A stretch of 64,000 nt of DNA, from NCBI GenBank assembly GCA_020746995.1, contig JAGPXD010000007.1, positions 992,001 to 1,056,000 on the forward strand, written 5' to 3'. The DNA is from Plectosphaerella cucumerina (taxonomy: Eukaryota; Ascomycota; Sordariomycetes; Glomerellales; Plectosphaerellaceae). The position numbers and the translations under genes were made by a program. The first letter of the stretch is position 1, and each line of letters begins with the position of its first letter. Below, piece by piece: positions 63,138 through 64,000 of this stretch. The notes beneath the pieces were generated by a model, which was given only the letters and a program-made list of their open reading frames with translations, did no database searches and was not told where the DNA came from.

Positions 63138-63835
63138 GGTTGTCGGCGGTCGGGGGTTTGGTGTTGTCAGTAGACGTAATGTGTTGCGATGACCTGATGC
63201 GGCGTCGTCGCCCCGATGGTCATATTCGGGGCGCGCAGGCCGGGCGTGAAGTCGTCCTGCTGGAAAGACAGCTTGGTTATCTTTGCAGAGGCTGGTTTAT
63301 GTTCATGCTCGTCGAGGAGGTGGAAAAGCTGCGCAGTTGGGGTTTGTTGCTGTCGAGTCGAGTCAAGTCGAGCAGATGTGGAAGGCAGGTTCGTTTGTCG
63401 GATCGACGGTGTTGCGCGACGAGCTTGGGCGCTCCTTCCCGTCGGGTGGTGATCGGCAAAACAAGAAGTAAGACGGGCGGTCTGGAAGCTGGTGCGCGTT
63501 TGTGTGCGGTTTGTATGCAGGTCGGCAGCGGCCAAGAGAAAGAAGGCGGAGGGATGGTGATGCACAAGGCAAAGGGCGATGACGGGATATCAAAGGGGGG
63601 CGGTTTATGCAAGATTGCAGCAGCCCAGGCCATTGCGAGCAAGGGGCCATGTCGCCTGGACCGATGCCCTAAACTTATCCATCACCTGCCCTGGCCTTGC
63701 GCCTCAGGGCCGTTTGATTGGGTGCATGGGCCATGTCATTTGGGGCCGGCCGTCACCTCCACATTTGAGCATCTAGGGAATCAAGGTACCCAGGTACCGA
63801 TCAACCAGCCGGGTCTCTCCCGTCGACTCATTTGG
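63138..63835. promoter_or_regulatory. Upstream region of TBC gene
   Basis: About 700 bp with no supported coding sequence on either strand; short frames overlap in opposite directions. Presumed promoter and 5' leader of the TBC gene. Confidence 0.4.
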
Positions 63836-63937
63836 TCGCTGGATCCTCTGAGCTGCTAGACCTGTTGAATCGCTGGACCTTCTGAGCTCGTAGACGTTGC
63901 TTATTGCTAGATCTACTGAGTTGTTGGACCAGATAAT
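63836..63937. repeat. 34-bp imperfect tandem repeat, three copies
   Basis: Units start at 63836, 63870 and 63904, with shared core t(c/t)gct(g/a)ga(t/c)c..ct(c/g/a)..gag(c/t)t followed by ..tagac or ..tggac. Identity between units is about 70-75% by eye. Function unknown; may be a minisatellite or old element end running to the window edge. Confidence 0.6.
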
Positions 63938-64000
63938 CTCCTGGATACACACAATCACAAGCACATCTCTCCAGTCCAGTACCTGTCCCGGCCCGCCCCG

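Overview
This is a 64 kb piece of a filamentous ascomycete (Pezizomycotina) nuclear genome. The evidence is short spliceosomal introns of about 46-92 nt with GTRNGY donors and CAG/TAG acceptors, HET-domain genes, CFEM and other small cysteine-rich secreted proteins, Zn2Cys6 and bZIP regulators, and tRNA genes with tiny introns. The number of secreted proteins suggests a plant- or insect-associated Sordariomycete, possibly Colletotrichum-like; that placement is inference from gene style, not a search result.

Layout. 1-11 kb: a 5'-truncated HET gene with an in-frame TGA; an UNC93-like MFS transporter (-) divergent from a seven-exon TauD/TfdA-type dioxygenase (+); a Kelch-repeat membrane protein with an in-frame TAA; a probably frameshifted small secreted-protein gene; a small coiled-coil ORF. 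11-20 kb: four genes that read as a Golgi glycan module. They are a VRG4-type GDP-mannose transporter, a polysaccharide pyruvyl transferase, a type II membrane glycosyltransferase-like protein and a second nucleotide-sugar-transporter-like protein. 22-31 kb: a tRNA-Ala(AGC), an initiator-like tRNA whose anticodon reads CAC around a 9-nt intron, a small hypothetical gene, an aconitase X-type dehydratase, an ankyrin gene broken by two compensating frameshifts, and a secreted 226-aa Cys-rich protein.

31-39 kb is a gene-poor stretch carrying a tRNA-Glu(CTC) with a 9-nt intron, a pair of paralogous secreted proteins with matching exon structure, a CFEM protein and a 178-aa secreted Cys-rich protein. 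40-48 kb holds an ACS/Dal5-family permease, a zinc alcohol dehydrogenase, a large Zn2Cys6 regulator and a Ure2-like glutathione S-transferase, a plausible catabolic or detoxification group. 48-52 kb has a Gly/Ala/Lys-rich secreted protein and a 342-bp palindromic MITE-like element with internal 17-bp repeats. 52-64 kb returns to compact genes: a bZIP factor, a second HET protein, an AidB-like acyl-CoA dehydrogenase, an M28 aminopeptidase and a TBC Rab-GAP, ending in a 34-bp tandem repeat.

The most coherent multi-gene unit is the 11-20 kb glycan module: two transporters would import nucleotide sugars into the Golgi, the type II enzyme would extend a glycan and the pyruvyl transferase would add an acidic ketal. 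A second theme is gene decay: four genes (HET, Kelch, small secreted, ankyrin) have conserved reading frames broken by single-base changes. Gene models were built by hand from splice signals and reading-frame continuity; nearly all sum to an intact frame. No database search was possible.
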